Assembly: GCA_021796135.1 (NCBI GenBank)
Contig: JAJYOQ010000094.1
Coordinates: 1 to 11,568 of the forward strand
Source: Bacteroidota bacterium
Lineage (GTDB): Bacteria; Bacteroidota; Ignavibacteria; Ignavibacteriales; Ignavibacteriaceae
Direction: 5' to 3'
DNA: 11,568 nucleotides
The notes below the pieces were generated by a model that was given only the letters and a program-made list of their open reading frames with translations, had not been told where the DNA came from and ran no database searches. Of the stretch, positions 1-6,567 are shown in pieces. The first letter of the stretch is position 1, and the number at the start of each line of letters is the position of its first letter. The position numbers were made by a program, and so were the translations under genes.

Positions 1-1393
1 GTTTACCTCTTATTATATCTGATATGTTTGCTGTGTAAATTTTGTAGTCTATTGTTCCGTTTTCTTTGTTTTCGTTTATTGCCTGTGTTACTGAATCGAC
101 TATATCGTCAAATTCTGCGTTGGGGAATTCTTCGAATTCATTTATTATGGTATCATTAAATTCATATTTCTCCGGCAGCTTTATTCTTCCTGATTCCAAC
201 AGAGGAGTGATGGAATTAAGTCTTGCAGTTTTGTCTCTGTCAACTTTTACTTTTTTAACTGCCATTCTCGTTTCACGCTGAAGCTCCTGGATTAGACTTT
301 GCCCGCTTGCTTTATCCTCAATTAAAACTTCGTCTATCTTAAACTTGATGTAAAGTTCTTCTGCCATTCTTTTTAGCTCGGGAAATTCTAAATGTCCCCG
401 GTACATGTCGATAAGGTAAAATCCGTTTTTATTAATTAACCAGGTTGTGCAGACTGAATAGTCGTTTTCTTCATTTGCTTTAAATGCTGTATCCCATGAC
501 TGAATTATTCGATATGGATTGTTTGCCTTTTCAAAGCTAAGCTGGCTGTCATCGTAAAACTTCCACCATTCACGTTTGATAATTCCTACCTGATTCTGCT
601 CAACAAACTTTCCGTAAATTTCCTGATCCCTAAGGTATACAGGAATTTCATTTTCTACTTCTTTAATTTCTTCAGGGTCAAGCATGTTATTGTCATAAGA
701 AGAAAAATTAAAACTCTCCCATTCACGATTTGGTTTTGTATCTCCGGATTCAGCATTCTTCGGCGCATTCCACAAAACAATTCCTTTGCTGGACTCGCTT
801 ATCTCTTCTCTCTTTTCTCTTATTTCTTTGTTCTGACTTCCTCTTAAGAAAAGATCGTAAAACAAATGCCGTTCATTTTTCTTTGTATATTTTCCTTTTG
901 GGGTGCCGCCGATAAATACGAATGCTTTATATTCTATTGTCATGGGGAGAATTGATTCAGTCCATAGACGGCGGTTTTTTAGAACAATTCCGGCTTCATT
1001 TATAAAAACCAATCTGTAGCCGAATCCTTCAAAGTTCTCCGGTCTGTCGGCGCTTCTGAAATCAATGATGCTGCCCAAAATATAAAGCTGATTATTGCGC
1101 TTTGAATAATTATAATTTCCCTTAGGAAGATTCTTCAAAGCAGGGAGGAAGTAGCGCTCATAATAGCGTTCGATATTGCCGTAAATGGTATCAACCCATA
1201 GAATCGGGGTTACGTTTTTGATGGCATTAAGAATGGCGTAGTTGGCGAACCCGCGGGTGAGTCCGAACCGGCGCCCTTTAGCAATGATCTTGTAACGGCT
1301 GCTGCTGTCAAAGAATATCTTCCGTTGATTATGGTGGAATTGTATTGGAAGATTAAGATCAATATTGTCATTGTTATTGTTTTCGTTGCTCAT
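1..1393 (-). CDS. Phage terminase large subunit (ATPase + nuclease), 3' end beyond window
   Basis: This is the packaging motor that pumps DNA into the prohead and cuts it. Reading the minus strand from the ATG at 1393 gives 464 codons open to base 1, so the C-terminus lies outside the window. Residues 38-46 (AKGRRFGLT) align with the P-loop of terminases, but the usual lysine before T46 is leucine. Residues 127-134 (YRLVFINEA) form Walker B with E133 as the likely catalytic glutamate and N132 where Asp is common; GTPKG (163-167) fits the coupling motif. The RNase H-like nuclease follows: SWDTAFK with D301 and DYS, LIEDKASG (E359/D360), and FDDIVDS (D429/D430). This layout matches the Terminase_6 C-terminal family. 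The start overlaps the portal stop by 4 bases (ATGA), implying translational coupling. The family call is firm; activity despite the P-loop change is not shown. Confidence 0.93.
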   Translation of the reverse strand, partial: MSNENNNNDNIDLNLPIQFHHNQRKIFFDSSSRYKIIAKGRRFGLTRGFANYAILNAIKNVTPILWVDTIYGNIERYYERYFLPALKNLPKGNYNYSKRNNQLYILGSIIDFRSADRPENFEGFGYRLVFINEAGIVLKNRRLWTESILPMTIEYKAFVFIGGTPKGKYTKKNERHLFYDLFLRGSQNKEIREKREEISESSKGIVLWNAPKNAESGDTKPNREWESFNFSSYDNNMLDPEEIKEVENEIPVYLRDQEIYGKFVEQNQVGIIKREWWKFYDDSQLSFEKANNPYRIIQSWDTAFKANEENDYSVCTTWLINKNGFYLIDMYRGHLEFPELKRMAEELYIKFKIDEVLIEDKASGQSLIQELQRETRMAVKKVKVDRDKTARLNSITPLLESGRIKLPEKYEFNDTIINEFEEFPNAEFDDIVDSVTQAINENKENGTIDYKIYTANISDIIRGK

Positions 1394-2619
1394 AATATTA
1401 ACTCCGTGCCCTGTCTTTTTACTTTTTCCTTTTTACTTTTTCCTTTTTCGGGGTTTTCCCCGAATTCAAAGTCTTCCATTGCCAGGTTGTATTTCTTAAC
1501 GAAGTATTCTTTGGTGAATACTAGTCCCATCTCAGATAGAATTTTATCACGGTCAATATTGGCGTCGATGATTGATTCTTTCTTTTGAAACTTTATTTTT
1601 GGGTAATCATCTACGGAGAAATTTAGCTGGCAATAATATTTTATTAATTCATTTATAGTATTTTCAACCAACTTTTTATCGGTTAAGCCGATGTTGGTTA
1701 ATAAATCTTTATGCTCGGATGCGGCAGCATAGGAGCCGACGTTGCCTAGTTCGGTGGTTAAGGTGACAGTTAAAATTGCTTTGGAAATTTCACCGTTATA
1801 AAACTCCTCCAGGAATCTATATAGCTGTCCGAAATCATATCCGGGAGATTCTTTTAGTTCGATTGTAATTCCTTCCTGGAACACTGCAATATTATCATTA
1901 ACCAGACCATAGAGACTCTCGAGAAGTGCATCTTTTTGCTGGGGAGTTGCATTCGGTGAATAGCGACCGATCATAAAAGGCATACCATATCGCTGCATCA
2001 TAGTGTTCCAGTAATCAAGTCCGATTCGTTTTAGAGTTACAGACCAGAAGCAGCGTGAAATTAATTTCTCACCATACGGATTGACGTAACATGGATTATG
2101 CTGGGTGATCAGCATTTTAAAAGGAGGAATATTTTCACCGACTACATAAGAATATCCGAACGTATCTTTCTTTCTTAAGTGAAGAGTATTATCCTTATCG
2201 AAGATGAACCATTCCTGAGGTTTTTGTTCAAGCTTTGCAGGAAATATTTCTCCGTTTTTAATTTCCCAGATAATTTCCATAACATTAAATCCGTATAGGA
2301 CAGCATCGAGAATATTGTTTATGATATTCTGCATATTGAGTCTTTCAATCCATCTGATAACTTTTTTGGAGATATCCTTTCGCCCGTCATAATTAATTTC
2401 CCAACCAAGCTGGGTGACAAGACCTTTACGCTGCTGGACGACGGCAGATAGATGCGGGTCAAGCAGAAGGTTACGGAGGATTGCGTAATCGTAATTATTC
2501 TCTTTAAGAACATCATCCGGATCGGGGAGGGAAGTGTAAAACTCGTAGAGGGAGCTAACCTTTCCGGCGGTTGCGAATTCGGATAGAAGATGTTTTTTGT
2601 TATGTGGTTTTATGTTCAT
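1390..2619 (-). CDS. Mu gp29-like portal protein (DUF935)
   Basis: Portal protein of 409 residues, expected to form the ring at one capsid vertex through which DNA enters and to which terminase docks. Residues from about 30 to 75 (LPDPDDVLKE, then LLLDPHLSAVVQQRKG and GWEI) are the recognisable start of the DUF935/Mu gp29 family. It is shorter than Mu gp29 (about 510 residues). A ribosome binding site-like AAAGG lies about 10 bases before the ATG. The last 20 or so residues (GENPEKGKSKKEKVKRQG and on) are highly charged and are encoded by a polypurine repeat also found at three other junctions of this arm, so the original C-terminus may have been extended or replaced. The gene lies between the small terminases and the large terminase, which is not the Mu order (small, large, portal). 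Confidence 0.92.
   Translation of the reverse strand: MNIKPHNKKHLLSEFATAGKVSSLYEFYTSLPDPDDVLKENNYDYAILRNLLLDPHLSAVVQQRKGLVTQLGWEINYDGRKDISKKVIRWIERLNMQNIINNILDAVLYGFNVMEIIWEIKNGEIFPAKLEQKPQEWFIFDKDNTLHLRKKDTFGYSYVVGENIPPFKMLITQHNPCYVNPYGEKLISRCFWSVTLKRIGLDYWNTMMQRYGMPFMIGRYSPNATPQQKDALLESLYGLVNDNIAVFQEGITIELKESPGYDFGQLYRFLEEFYNGEISKAILTVTLTTELGNVGSYAAASEHKDLLTNIGLTDKKLVENTINELIKYYCQLNFSVDDYPKIKFQKKESIIDANIDRDKILSEMGLVFTKEYFVKKYNLAMEDFEFGENPEKGKSKKEKVKRQGTELIL
1414..1449 (-). repeat. Polypurine tract, copy 1 (inside portal C-terminus)
   Basis: Read on the minus strand this is a run of AAAGGAAAAAGTAAAAAG units with almost no pyrimidines. The same 18-base core occurs at 2764-2801, 3192-3245 and 3665-3730. 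This copy is coding: it gives the KSKKEKVK stretch of the portal. A short perfect hairpin (CGGGG-TTTT-CCCCG, 1449-1462) sits directly beside it. Confidence 0.8.
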
Positions 2620-2640
2620 ATAGTATTGCCTTTATTATGC

Positions 2641-2733
2641 TATAATTTATTACCAATATGTTGCCCCTCCGGGGCATGGAACATCATAAATGATGTCCCT
2701 ACGAAAATGGATTCCCGCTTTCGCGGGAATGAC
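2641..2733 (-). repeat. Compound palindromic repeat, copy 1
   Basis: About 93 bp, between the portal start and small terminase 2. Read on the minus strand it holds three palindromes in order: ATTCCCGC-GAAA-GCGGGAAT (2711-2730), an arm pair ACATCAT/ATGATGT (2678-2699), and GCCCC-GGA-GGGGC (2663-2675), followed by an AT-rich tail. A second copy with the same order and tail is at 6568-6663 on the other strand. The ATTCCCGC hairpin is a motif seen widely as an REP-type element in many bacterial genomes. It is non-coding; small frames reading through it are spurious. It could fold in mRNA and shield or attenuate the transcript ahead of the portal gene, but it has no T-tract, so it is not a classical terminator. 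Confidence 0.9.
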
Positions 2734-2763
2734 ATCATGCGTGGAAAAAGTTATTATTACTTT

Positions 2764-2801
2764 TGTCTTTTTACTTTTTCCTTTTTCCTTTTTACTTTCC
2801 T
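2764..2801 (-). repeat. Polypurine tract, copy 2
   Basis: Minus-strand run of AAAGGAAAAAGTAAAAAG type at the 3' end of small terminase 2. The last codons of that gene (TEGK and stop) enter the tract. It separates that gene from compound repeat copy 1. Confidence 0.75.
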
Positions 2802-3181
2802 TCGGTTTTATCTTCAAAATAGACGTGAACGATTGGTTCCGGGAGAGGTTCTCTGCTTCGTTCGCTGAAGAGCCCGAGATATTTTCCAAGCATTTCCAGA
2901 GCTTTAAGTTTGTCGGCAGTTTTAATGATATCTCCGTCAACCGTGCTGAATGCGATTGTTTTACATTCGGAGATTATATCTTCTACTTTTGCCTTTGCTG
3001 ATTCGACATCTTTAGACTTTAATGACTCAAGGAATTCGCTCACATAGGGAATCTTCAATAATTTATATGCTTGTGTGTGCGAAGTATTAGAATAACCTGC
3101 TTGAGAGGCAGCATGAGCGACATTATTGCACTTTAAGTATTCATAACAAAATTTTTTTTGTCTTTCATTAATCTCTTTCAT
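2792..3181 (-). CDS. Terminase small subunit, second paralogue
   Basis: 129 residues. The opening (MKEINERQKKFCYEYLK, then NVAHAASQAGYS and AYKLLK) is the helix-turn-helix DNA-recognition part of the Terminase_2 small subunit family, which binds the packaging start site and delivers DNA to the large subunit. The central part (KVEDIISECKTIAF) would be the oligomerisation helices, and IKTADKLKALE plus LG-F matches the family's later conserved block. It aligns almost without gaps to the upstream gene at 3246-3638, about half identical over the first 107 residues. An AAAGGA lies about 12 bases before the ATG, inside or next to a polypurine tract. It is intact, so both copies could be made. Whether they form mixed rings or have different targets is unknown. 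Confidence 0.88.
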   Translation of the reverse strand: MKEINERQKKFCYEYLKCNNVAHAASQAGYSNTSHTQAYKLLKIPYVSEFLESLKSKDVESAKAKVEDIISECKTIAFSTVDGDIIKTADKLKALEMLGKYLGLFSERSREPLPEPIVHVYFEDKTEGK

Positions 3182-3191
3182 AAAACTATCT

Positions 3192-3245
3192 ATCCTTTCT
3201 TTTTACTTTTTCCTTTTAACTTTTTACTTCTTCCTTCTTCCTTCC
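3192..3245 (-). repeat. Polypurine tract, copy 3
   Basis: Fills nearly the whole gap between the two small terminase genes. On the minus strand it is purine-only over long stretches, contains the shared AAAGGAAAAAGTAAAAAG core, and ends in AAAGGAT, which may serve as the ribosome binding site of small terminase 2. Confidence 0.75.
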
Positions 3246-3638
3246 TTATCCCTCCACTTTATCAACAATAGTTATCATAACATTTATCCTAACATTCTTA
3301 GGTTCAAGATCTTTATCGTTAAAGATTCCGAGGTTTCTTCCCATCAGTTCAAGCGCTTTAAGTTTATCTGCTGTCTTAATCAACTCCCCATCAGCAAGAG
3401 CAAATGCAATTGATTGAATCTCTTTAAGAACAGCCTCGACAGTTAATTGCGCCTTTTCGACATGTTCAATTTTCAGTGATTTTAAATAGTCACGAACCGA
3501 TGAATCTTTTAATAATTGATAAGCCTTATTCCTTGCCATAGTTTCACTATAACCTGCCCTGAGTGAAGCCTTGCGAACATTAAAGTCCTTCAAATATTCT
3601 AAACAAAATTTTTTTCTTTTCTCCGATATTTCTTTCAT
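3246..3638 (-). CDS. Terminase small subunit, first paralogue
   Basis: 130 residues and the first gene of the leftward arm. MKEISEKRKKFCLEYLK, NVRKASLRAGYS and AYQLLK form the N-terminal helix-turn-helix of the Terminase_2 family. IKTADKLKALELMG near residue 90 is shared word for word in most positions with the second paralogue. The C-terminus (after LGIF) differs completely between the two. The start at 3638 is supported by AAAGGG about 8 bases upstream and by the matching MKEI start of the paralogue. The role is recognition of phage DNA for packaging with the large subunit encoded two genes downstream. Transcription probably starts at the minus-strand promoter near 3742-3773. Confidence 0.9.
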   Translation of the reverse strand: MKEISEKRKKFCLEYLKDFNVRKASLRAGYSETMARNKAYQLLKDSSVRDYLKSLKIEHVEKAQLTVEAVLKEIQSIAFALADGELIKTADKLKALELMGRNLGIFNDKDLEPKNVRINVMITIVDKVEG

Positions 3639-3664
3639 CTCATTACCCTTTCTTTATTAAATGT

Positions 3665-3730
3665 TTGTCTTTTCTCTTTTGTCTTGTTCCTTCTGTCTTT
3701 TTCCTTTTGCCTTTTTACTTTTTCCTTTAT
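3665..3730 (-). repeat. Polypurine tract, copy 4 (leader of the leftward arm)
   Basis: Purine-rich on the minus strand, between the divergent promoter region and small terminase 1, so it would be the 5' leader of the leftward transcript. It contains the AAAGGAAAAAGTAAAAAG core plus degenerate variants. Confidence 0.7.
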
Positions 3731-3741
3731 TATTTACTATA

Positions 3742-3773
3742 CAAAAATACGAAATATCCATACTATTTTGCAA
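3742..3773 (-). promoter_or_regulatory. Putative Bacteroidota-type promoter of the leftward arm
   Basis: On the minus strand TATTTTTG (3749-3742) matches the TAnnTTTG -7 box, with TTG (3773-3771) 21 bases upstream as a -33 element. It would transcribe both small terminases, portal and large terminase, with a leader of about 100 bases. Motif match only. Confidence 0.5.
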
Positions 3774-3792
3774 TTATATATTTTTATATTTG
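3768..3792 (+). promoter_or_regulatory. Putative promoter of the rightward (capsid) arm
   Basis: TATATTTG (3785-3792) is an exact TAnnTTTG -7 box about 68 bases before the protease start. A TTG at 3768-3770 lies only 14 bases upstream, shorter than the usual 19 or so, so the -33 element is doubtful. It overlaps the leftward promoter, so the two arms may compete or be co-regulated. Confidence 0.4.
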
Positions 3793-3830
3793 CATAAAAT
3801 AACATGATTGCATATCTTTTCAATGCAAAT
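3788..3830. promoter_or_regulatory. TTGCAT inverted repeats, candidate operator
   Basis: ATTTGCAT (3788-3795) and its exact inverse ATGCAAAT (3823-3830) flank a third ATTGCAT (3807-3813); a related TTTTGCAAT lies at 3766-3774. The first arm overlaps the candidate -7 box of the capsid operon. This spacing would suit a dimeric or multimeric regulator, but no regulator gene is in the window. Confidence 0.4.
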
Positions 3831-3859
3831 TTAATAATTATTATAAAAAGGTGAACATC

Positions 3860-4852
3860 ATGGAATTCGAAATATTAAAAACTGGTAAGTTCATAGCCTC
3901 AAACGGCAAAGAAATCGAGTTTACTGAGGAAGATTTGAATAAAATCGCATCTTCTTACAATCCTGTAAACTCAGAAGCTCCGCTTGTGATCGGACATCCG
4001 GCGGATAATGCTCCGGCTTACGGATGGATTGAGTCTCTTTCAGTTAACGGAGATAAACTAATCGCTAAAGCGAAACAAGTTATTCCTGAATTTCTGGAAG
4101 CAGTAAAGTCTGGATTATTTAAAAAACGGTCAGTGTCATTAAATCCGGATTTAACATTAAGGCATGTAGGGTTTTTAGGAGCGGCACTTCCGGCAGTAAA
4201 AGGGTTAGCCGATTTGCAGTTTATTGATGATCCGGAAGCTTTAGAGTTCAGTTATCTCTGGGTGCCGGATTCAAATGTTTATGTAACAAATCCAATCACT
4301 AGTCCGGGAGAGCAAAAACCTTTAAATGAAGAGCCAAAATATTTATCTGATATATTCACTTCAGTAAGTTCAATGAAAGATATTTTAATTCAGGCTACGA
4401 CAAATCTTTCCTTACTGCAAGAGAAGTATGATTCATTTATCCAGGCGCAAACAGCAACCGCTCCAGTTACAAAAGTTAATCCAATTTTCGCCGGAAATAA
4501 TTATTCTGAAAATGTAGAGAAAGCTTTTAAAGCAGGGAAGCTGACTGTTCCGATGAAAGAGAAATTATTGTCTCTGATAACTGTTAATTTCTCGGATGAA
4601 GAAAATCCTTTCGATCTTGAGAAATTCCTAACGGAGTTCTTAGAATCAATTCCTGAATTAATTCTAACTGAGCATATCGCAACACCACCGGAGAAAAAGA
4701 ATGAAAATAAAAATAATTCAGCAAACGATTTCTCCGGATTCACTCTTGATCAGGAAGCAGTATTAATCAACAACGAAATAATTTCTTTAATGGAAAAAGA
4801 AAAACTTCCGTATAAAGAAGCAGCCAACATAATCTTCAATCAAAATAAATAA
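3860..4852 (+). CDS. Mu I-like prohead protease/scaffold protein
   Basis: About 330 residues. The N-terminal part is the Mu-like prophage I protein family (PF10123): EILKTGKF, then EFTEEDLNKIASSYNP, EAPLVIGHPADNAPAYGWIESL, FKKRSVSLNP and LRHVGFLGAALPAVKGLADL. The family processes the prohead and its C-terminal part acts as scaffold, which fits the charged, helical second half here (FKAGKLTVPMKEKLLSLI, then a C-terminal MEKEKLPYKEAANIIF). I chose the ATG at 3860 over the in-frame GTG at 3851, because AAAAAGGTG overlapping that GTG is the natural ribosome binding site and homologues start with this sequence. It is the first gene of the rightward arm and is followed 13 bases later by the capsid gene, as in Mu-like phages. 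Confidence 0.9.
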   Translation: MEFEILKTGKFIASNGKEIEFTEEDLNKIASSYNPVNSEAPLVIGHPADNAPAYGWIESLSVNGDKLIAKAKQVIPEFLEAVKSGLFKKRSVSLNPDLTLRHVGFLGAALPAVKGLADLQFIDDPEALEFSYLWVPDSNVYVTNPITSPGEQKPLNEEPKYLSDIFTSVSSMKDILIQATTNLSLLQEKYDSFIQAQTATAPVTKVNPIFAGNNYSENVEKAFKAGKLTVPMKEKLLSLITVNFSDEENPFDLEKFLTEFLESIPELILTEHIATPPEKKNENKNNSANDFSGFTLDQEAVLINNEIISLMEKEKLPYKEAANIIFNQNK

Positions 4853-4865
4853 GGAGTAAGCAGCC

Positions 4866-5789
4866 ATGTCGCTTCAAAATAAAAGAATAGTAGATCCAGT
4901 ATTATCAAACCTTGCAAGAGGTTATTCACAGCCCGGTTTAATCGGAACAAAGTTGTTTCCTGTTGTTTACGTCGAGAAAGAAGGTGGAAAAATTCCTTTT
5001 TTCGGCAACGAAGCATTCAAGGTTTACAACACCGAAAGAGCCATAAGATCAAAATCAAATAGAATAAATCCGGAAGGACTAACTTCTATAGACTTTGCTT
5101 TAGAGGAACACGATTTAGAGTATCCAATGGATTACCGTGAAATAGCTGAAGATATTCGTAATCTAAAACTACATGCAACTCACGTTACTACAGAAGGAGT
5201 ATTACTTAGATTAGAGAAGAAAATCTCCGAAGCCTCACAAGACCTTAGTTCCTATCCAACCGGCAACAAAGTAATCCTTGATGCAGCTTCGAAGTTTACA
5301 GTCCCAACATCAAACCCATTCTTAGTCTTTGAGAATGCAAAGGAATCAATAAGATCAAAGATTGCAAAGCGTCCTAACGTATGCATAATGGGTGCATCAA
5401 CTTATTCAGCTCTAAAAAATCATCCATTAGTTCTAGAGAGAATAAAATACACTCAGCATGCAGTAATAACTCCTGAACTTCTGAAGAACATATTCGATCT
5501 AGATCAGCTTTACATAGGTGAATCAGTTTACTTCAATGAAACTACAGAATCCTTCTCCGACGTTTGGAATGACAACGTAATTTTAGCATACGTACCAACA
5601 GCAGCCCCGAACACACAAAGAAGTTTCTATGAGCCATCTTTCGCCTACACACTCCGGAAGAATCAATATCCTGTAGTAGACTTGTACGAAGAGACCGGCA
5701 ATAAGGTAGAAGTAGTAAGAACAACAGACATATTCCTACCAAAGATAGTAGGCAACGAAGCCGGTTATTTAATTAACGGCACTAATTAA
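4866..5789 (+). CDS. Phage major capsid protein
   Basis: 307 residues with the pattern of capsid proteins that follow I-like proteases in Mu-like prophages: an N-terminal VDPVLSNLARGY, IGTKLFPVVYVEKEGGKIPFFG, then ALEEHDLEYPMDYRE, a helix-rich middle (spine helix candidate at about 115-130), NPFLVFENAKESIRSKIAKRPNVCIMG, and a C-terminal domain ending in a beta-rich KVEVVRTTDIFLPKIVG. It should build the icosahedral shell. I infer the HK97 fold from the family. AAGGAG lies 11 bases before the ATG and overlaps the end of the protease gene. It lacks a long N-terminal delta-like domain, as expected when a separate scaffold exists. Confidence 0.88.
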   Translation: MSLQNKRIVDPVLSNLARGYSQPGLIGTKLFPVVYVEKEGGKIPFFGNEAFKVYNTERAIRSKSNRINPEGLTSIDFALEEHDLEYPMDYREIAEDIRNLKLHATHVTTEGVLLRLEKKISEASQDLSSYPTGNKVILDAASKFTVPTSNPFLVFENAKESIRSKIAKRPNVCIMGASTYSALKNHPLVLERIKYTQHAVITPELLKNIFDLDQLYIGESVYFNETTESFSDVWNDNVILAYVPTAAPNTQRSFYEPSFAYTLRKNQYPVVDLYEETGNKVEVVRTTDIFLPKIVGNEAGYLINGTN

Positions 5790-5806
5790 CAGGAGGAAAA
5801 ATAATC

Positions 5807-6172
5807 ATGAGTAAGAAATATAAAATAGTAAAATCCGATTTATGTATAGCAGGAAAAATATACAAAGAAGGTTCAGTCGTTAATTTCATAGATGAATCTC
5901 TAAAAGACTTTTTCGAACCATTACCGGAGGAGCAAACAATATCATCGGAAAAGATAGCAATTGCAGATACGCCCGTTGCAGCAGACCCGGCAGAGACTTC
6001 TTCAAACCCGGATTTGTCAGAGACCTCTTCAAGCCCCGAATTGTCAGAGACCTCTTCAAATCCCGAATTGTCATTTCGACCGGAGGGAGAAATCTTAACT
6101 ACTCCATCTACCGATACTATTATTCAATCAACAAAAAAGACCAAACCAAAAAAAGTAACTGAAGCTATATAA
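5807..6172 (+). CDS. Small capsid-operon protein with tandem ETSS repeats
   Basis: 121 residues. The N-terminal 40 or so (KYKIVKSDLCIAGKIYKEG, then a phenylalanine-containing FFEPLP) look like the short beta-rich phage protein often encoded after the major capsid gene, of unknown exact role. The remainder is low complexity: three 9-residue units (ETSSNPDLS, ETSSSPELS, ETSSNPELS), then FRPEGEIL, then a threonine/lysine-rich tail ending KKTKPKKVTEAI. The repeats and the FRPEGEI piece come from repeat-type DNA read in frame, so this part is probably a disordered linker rather than a conserved domain. A strong AGGAGG lies 12 bases before the ATG. Function unknown; head association inferred from position only. 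Confidence 0.75.
   Translation: MSKKYKIVKSDLCIAGKIYKEGSVVNFIDESLKDFFEPLPEEQTISSEKIAIADTPVAADPAETSSNPDLSETSSSPELSETSSNPELSFRPEGEILTTPSTDTIIQSTKKTKPKKVTEAI
5993..6073 (+). repeat. Three 27-bp tandem repeats inside the small protein gene
   Basis: Units at 5993-6019, 6020-6046 and 6047-6073, each starting GAGAC and ending TTGTCA; units 2 and 3 differ at only about two positions. The 27-base length keeps the reading frame, so copy number can change without breaking the gene. Confidence 0.9.
6069..6096 (+). repeat. REP-like element read in frame
   Basis: The bases from TGTCATTTCGACC to GGGAGAAATCTT form an imperfect palindrome (ATTTC...GAAAT arms). I recognise this as a common dispersed repeat in Bacteroidota-group genomes. 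Here it lies inside a coding region and gives SFRPEGEIL. Confidence 0.65.
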
Positions 6173-6207
6173 TTCAAAATTCAACATTCAAAATTCAAAA
6201 TTAAAAG
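6172..6207 (+). repeat. ATTCAAA tandem repeat in intergenic gap
   Basis: Four imperfect ATTCAAA/ATTCAACA units directly after the stop codon of the small protein gene. The tract ends in AAAAGGA, which is the ribosome binding site for the next gene. Confidence 0.75.
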
Positions 6208-6218
6208 GATCTATTTCA

Positions 6219-6563
6219 ATGAAAACCGAACAACCAATATTAATAACTTCAATCAAAGCAGCAGAAGATATTCCAAAGAATGTCTTCGTAAGCCTAACCG
6301 GAAATATTTCCGACGGGACAAAATTACCAATCGGCGTATCAAACGATTCAGCAGTTGCCGGTGATATGACACCTGTAGCCGTTAACGGCATAGTATTAGT
6401 TAAAACAGGAGCAACACCGGTAACCGCATTATCACCCGTAACATCAGATGCTAACGGTTATGCCATCCCATTAACCAATTCACCCGAAACCTATTCACCA
6501 TTACTCAGAGGCATTGCCCTAGACGACGGCACAGATTCTTTAATTCAAGTTCTTTTAAGATAA
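6219..6563 (+). CDS. DUF2190-like capsid cement (decoration) protein
   Basis: 114 residues, beta-rich throughout. The pattern fits phage capsid cement proteins of the DUF2190 type: an early IKAAEDIPKNVFVSLTG, a middle PIGVSNDSAVAGDMTPVAVNGIVLVKTGA, TSDANGYAIPL, and a closing LRGIALDDGTDSLIQVLLR. Such proteins bind the outside of the expanded capsid and stabilise it against internal DNA pressure. It sits three genes after the protease, in the place decoration proteins usually take. The start has AAAAGGA 9 bases upstream. There are no transmembrane or signal sequences. An alternative is a generic beta-sandwich head protein; the family match is from pattern recognition. Confidence 0.72.
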   Translation: MKTEQPILITSIKAAEDIPKNVFVSLTGNISDGTKLPIGVSNDSAVAGDMTPVAVNGIVLVKTGATPVTALSPVTSDANGYAIPLTNSPETYSPLLRGIALDDGTDSLIQVLLR

Positions 6564-6567
6564 GAAA

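Noticed and set aside
66..281. Forward open frame inside the large terminase
   Set aside because: Antisense shadow of the terminase nuclease region; no family pattern. The same applies to frames at 730-915 and 1325-1588.
2590..3001. Small open frames through the compound repeat on both strands
   Set aside because: They translate palindromic repeat DNA or the antisense of small terminase 2; no start signal and no protein-like pattern.
3851..3859. GTG start adding three residues to the protease
   Set aside because: The GTG lies within the AAAAAGGTG ribosome binding site of the ATG at 3860, and homologues begin at the later start.
5542..5742. Reverse-strand frame inside the capsid gene
   Set aside because: Shadow of the major capsid gene, as are the reverse frames at 4501-4743, 5886-6074, 6188-6391, 6863-7066 and 7079-7321.
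5993..6073. CRISPR array
   Set aside because: The 27-bp units are directly contiguous with no spacers and are in frame within a coding sequence.
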